From JACVRW01 sp963825345 (GTDB lineage: Bacteria; Actinomycetota; Thermoleophilia; Solirubrobacterales; Thermoleophilaceae), in NCBI GenBank assembly GCA_963825345.1, contig CAWGSQ010000001.1:186001-250000 (forward strand): a stretch of 64,000 nucleotides of DNA, read 5' to 3'. Positions 61,270-64,000 of the stretch are shown one piece after another (positions within the stretch are counted from its first letter, which is position 1; every line of letters starts with the position of its first letter). The position numbers were made by a program, and so were the translations under genes. Under the pieces are notes generated by a model. The model did not search any database and was not told the DNA's origin. It saw nothing but the letters and a program-made list of their open reading frames with translations.

Positions 61270-61277
61270 ATATCGGC
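61270..61277 (-). promoter_or_regulatory. FliA-like -10 element of the secreted-protein gene
   Basis: GCCGATAT on the minus strand, 15 nt before ATG 61254. TCAC occupies the N15 position within GCTCAC, similar to the GGDEF-EAL promoter; the match is weaker than at pilM. Confidence 0.35.
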
Positions 61278-61348
61278 CGTATGGAGCCGAAAGTGAGCAC
61301 GATTTAGCGCGAGGTGCGCCGATTGGACGAATAGGCTGAAATCCAGAA

Positions 61349-61422
<74 letters not shown>

Positions 61423-61487
61423 CTCGCGCAGAAGTTCCGCTCGATTAGGCGCGTTCGTAGGTCGTTCCTGATCGAAAGGGAGAGCCG

Positions 61488-62105
61488 ATGGCCCCCGGAG
61501 CCGTACTAGCTAACCTCGGGCTCTACGTCGAGCCCGGTTTCCTCGATGACGAGACGCGACACCGGCTGCGCTCGGAGATCGACGCGAGCCAGAAGACGCA
61601 GGCCGACGTGGCGCGCGCCGGGAGGGATCAGACCGTCGTCGAGCTCGAGGACCGCTCCACTCGGCGCGTGCTCGTTTCGCCGGAAACGATCGAGTTGATC
61701 AAGGAGCGTCTCAAGGACGTCATGCCCAAGCTTGGCCAGCATTTCGGGGTGGAACTCGAGCGCTGCCAGGAGCCGCAGTTCCTTGCCTATCAGGTGGGTG
61801 ACTTCTTCCACGCGCACATGGACGGGGCGGATGGCGACGACGTGCCGCCGGACGTGCGCGGCCGAAAAGTTTCCGCCGTCGTGTTCGTCAACGGCGACAG
61901 CTCCGACGACTCCGAAGCTGACTCATACAGCGGCGGCGAGCTCGTCTTCTACGGCCTCATGGGCGACGACGAGCGCACTAAGGGTGTGGGCTTCCCGTTG
62001 AACGGCACGGCGGGCGAGCTCGTGGCATTCCCGTCGGACATGTGGCACGAGGTGAACGCCGTCACGCACGGCGAGCGCCACACGATCGTCTGCTGGTTCA
62101 AGTAG
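61488..62105 (+). CDS. 2-Oxoglutarate/Fe(II)-dependent prolyl 4-hydroxylase-like dioxygenase
   Basis: 205 residues from ATG 61488, one of the few genes here with a proper Shine-Dalgarno (GGGAGAG). The double-stranded beta-helix fold is shown by FLAYQVGDFFHAHMDGADGD (iron-binding HxD), SYSGGELVFYG, VAFPSDMWHEVNAVTHGERHTIVCWF (second His, Arg/Lys that binds 2-oxoglutarate). Related PHD2-like enzymes hydroxylate protein prolines; here the target is unknown. Leaders and context do not identify a partner. Confidence 0.85.
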   Translation: MAPGAVLANLGLYVEPGFLDDETRHRLRSEIDASQKTQADVARAGRDQTVVELEDRSTRRVLVSPETIELIKERLKDVMPKLGQHFGVELERCQEPQFLAYQVGDFFHAHMDGADGDDVPPDVRGRKVSAVVFVNGDSSDDSEADSYSGGELVFYGLMGDDERTKGVGFPLNGTAGELVAFPSDMWHEVNAVTHGERHTIVCWFK

Positions 62106-62151
62106 CGAGCCAGGCGGCGCTCACGCAGAGCGCTGGACGCGCCTGAGCCGC

Positions 62152-63965
62152 TCAGCGCCGCACGCGCTCGCAGCGGCGGATGCGGTCGACGCGGTCGGCG
62201 GTCACGCGGTCGCGCCGGCCGGGGCCGCAATTGATCCGATCGCGCCTGCGGTTGCGGGCGCTCACCACGTCGTTGCCCGCGCCTGCTGAGACGACATTCC
62301 TGCCCTTGCCGGTGGTGATGCGGTCGTTCCCTGAGTTGCCGGTGAGGCGGTCGTTGCCGGCGCCACCCGACAGCCGGTCCCCGCTCGACCCGCCGCCGAG
62401 CCGGTCGTTGCCGGAGTCGCCGGTGAGGCGGTCGGCGCCGGCCTCGCCCAGCAGCCGGTCGTTGCCGCTGCCGCCGCGCACCCGGTCGTTCCCCAGGCCG
62501 CCGCACACGAAGTCCGAGCTGGCGCCCGAACGGGCTGAGTCATTCCCTCCGAGCAACGCGATCACATCGGCTCCGGGCAGTGCCGATCAGGGCGTCGATG
62601 CCGTTCGTGCCGAAGATCGTCGCCGGGCGCCCGAAGCACGTCGGCGGCGGCACGATGGTCTGCGGCAGGACCGTCACGGTGATCGTGCTCGAGGTCGGGC
62701 CGAACCCGAAGTCGTCGAAGGGGTGGTAGGTGAAGGTGTCGGTGCCGACGAAGCCGGGGTTCGGTGTGTACGTGGCGGCGGTGTCGCTCCGGCTGGGCCA
62801 AGTTGACGCTGCCGTTTGTCGGCTGGTCGTCAATGCTCCTCTTCACGGGCGTTTGCTCGTACGCTGGCCCGTTGTCGGTGCAGGGCAGCGGGATCGAGAC
62901 GGCGGTGTTCACGGGCGTGGTCACCGTGCCGTCCTGGCAGGTGGGAGCGGCGTCCGGTGCCCAGTCCGGGTTGCCGTCGAAGTTGGCCGGGTCATCGGTG
63001 AGCGTCTGCGGAACGAGGTCGCTGTTGTCGGAGTCCTCCGCCACCAGGGCGCCGGAGGTGAAGACGCCCGAGACGTAGGCGACCCTGAAGCCGTTCGGCG
63101 ACCAGGTGCAGTTGTAATCCCCGCTTCCGCTGGATGCGAGCGGGCTCGCCCCGGCGGGGTTGCTGATCTCCGCGACGAAGATGGACGCCATGGCGTTCAG
63201 GCCCGCCGTCGCGCTGCCCGTGAAGCAGATCCTGGTCCCGTCGGGCGAGATCGACGGCTGGAACGCATGGGCGCCGCTGATGTGGATCAGCTCGGTCCCG
63301 GTGCCGGTGTTGTTCGCGGGCTCCCGGAGGATCTTCACATCGTTGTTGCTGCCGTTCGGGGCGACGTTCACGTCACCCTCCGCGTAGTAGAGGGTCTGCG
63401 AGTCCGGGCTCCAGGCCGGCTTGGTCTCGAGGGGCCCACCGAGGGCCGTCAGGTCGAGGGTGGCTCCGGTCGCGACGGTCTCCACGCGAATGATCCGGTC
63501 GGTGCTGGCGTCGGCGGGCTGGTGCTCGTAGGCGATCCGCGTACCGTCCGGCGACCACGCGGGCCTGTCCTCGCTCAGGCTGTCACCGGTGACCGTCAGC
63601 GGCTGGACGTCGCCGGTCTCCAGATCCTTGATGTAGATGTCGAAGTTCTGCGTCGCCGGGTCGGAGTTCGCGGTGCCGCGCGCGTAGGCGATCTTCGTGC
63701 GGTCGGGCGAGATGGTCGGGTGCCTGTGCTGGCCGACCGCCGTGTCGAGCGCCGGCCCTACCGCGGGAGAGAAGATGTCGGCCGGTTGCCTCCAGAAGTA
63801 GAGCCTCGCCTGCGAGTCGTCGGCGTCTGGGCCGGCCCGTCCGCTGACGAAGACGATCCGACCGTTGCGTCCGGAGAGGACGCCCGCGGCCGACGCGGGC
63901 AGGGCCATAACCGAGGCGAGGACCACGACGATCGCGAGCGTGCGACGCAGGGGCGACGAGGTCAC
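62152..63965 (-). pseudogene. TolB-like beta-propeller / RTX-repeat secreted protein, two frameshifts
   Basis: Read as one gene of about 600 residues from GTG 63965. A signal peptide (LAIVVVLASVMALPASAAG) precedes TolB-type WD-like blades (SPDRTKIAYARG, SPDGTRIAYEHQ, SPDSQTLYYAEG, SPDGTRICFTGS, SPNGFRVAYVSG). A bacterial Ig-like segment follows (YTPNPGFVGTDTFTYHPFDDFGFGPTSS). The C-terminus has RTX-type Gly/Asp repeats (GGNDSARSG, GGSGNDRLLGEAGADRLTGD, GGAGNDRLTG) that bind calcium in secreted toxins and adhesins. The frame breaks near 62790 and 62576; deleting one G and one C respectively restores it. TAGAAA (63977-63972) is 6 nt before the start. Confidence 0.75.
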
Positions 63966-63971
63966 CAGTCC

Positions 63972-63977
63972 TTTCTA
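63972..63977 (-). promoter_or_regulatory. -10 hexamer (TAGAAA) of the TolB/RTX gene
   Basis: Minus-strand hexamer 6 nt before GTG 63965; same sequence as the MBL gene's hexamer. Confidence 0.35.
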
Positions 63978-64000
63978 CACCCCCGCGCCCCCAAATGGAA

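Overview
The window is GC-rich, densely packed bacterial chromosome. It uses GTG and TTG starts freely, has many 4-bp stop/start overlaps, and keeps the actinobacterial gene orders aroC-aroK-aroB-aroQ-pepP, efp-nusB, tlyA-nadK-recN, pyrG-NUDIX-xerD and dnaG-rpoD. With an aroK-aroB fusion, a type IV pilus operon beside aroC, DUF6504 and FliA-like promoters, I infer an actinomycete of class Thermoleophilia (Solirubrobacterales-like). The taxonomy is an inference; there is no rRNA here.

Layout. 1-6.9 kb: type IV pilus block (PilX-like fragment, prepilin peptidase, pilM, pilN, pilO, a PilP-like protein, a secreted calcium-motif protein). 7-11.8 kb: shikimate operon aroC, aroKB fusion, aroQ, pepP and a TauE-type permease. 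11.8-26.9 kb: accessory block with a secreted M14 carboxypeptidase, a degenerate tandem duplication, an SOS mutasome (imuB-DUF6504 and dnaE2, each with the same LexA box), a GAF-GGDEF cyclase, a DUF72 protein, a SpoIIE phosphatase/anti-sigma kinase pair, an MBL hydrolase and a decayed DUF559 gene. This block lies between pepP and efp, which are neighbours in relatives. 26.9-30.9 kb: efp, nusB, xseB-like, ispA, dxs. 30.9-33.3 kb: M42 peptidase, OsmC, SnoaL-like and a membrane protein. 33.4-45.8 kb: tlyA, nadK, GGDEF-EAL, recN, pyrG, MBL-rhodanese, M20 peptidase, NUDIX, xerD, mutM. 45.8-55.5 kb: glutaredoxin, recO, ppdK, a beta-helix gene, a lipoprotein, dgt, dnaG, rpoD, tRNA-Asn. 55.8-64 kb: accessory genes, a CAU tRNA, a 2OG-Fe dioxygenase and a TolB/RTX-type secreted protein running to the right edge.

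Two regulatory themes stand out. Many operon-leading genes have a TAnnnT -10 hexamer only 5-11 nt before the start codon and no Shine-Dalgarno, which predicts leaderless mRNAs. Second, the rarer element GCCGATA(C/T), like the -10 of sigma-28/FliA promoters, sits in the right orientation before the pilus operon, both c-di-GMP genes and one secreted-protein gene, suggesting co-regulation of surface structures and c-di-GMP signalling.

Several accessory genes carry single-base shifts that are each restored by deleting one G or C from a short run; these may be assembly errors rather than true pseudogenes. I did not find a clearly new defence or biosynthetic system. The most unusual items are the interrupted core operon, the paired SOS boxes overlapping start codons, and the FliA-like promoter set.
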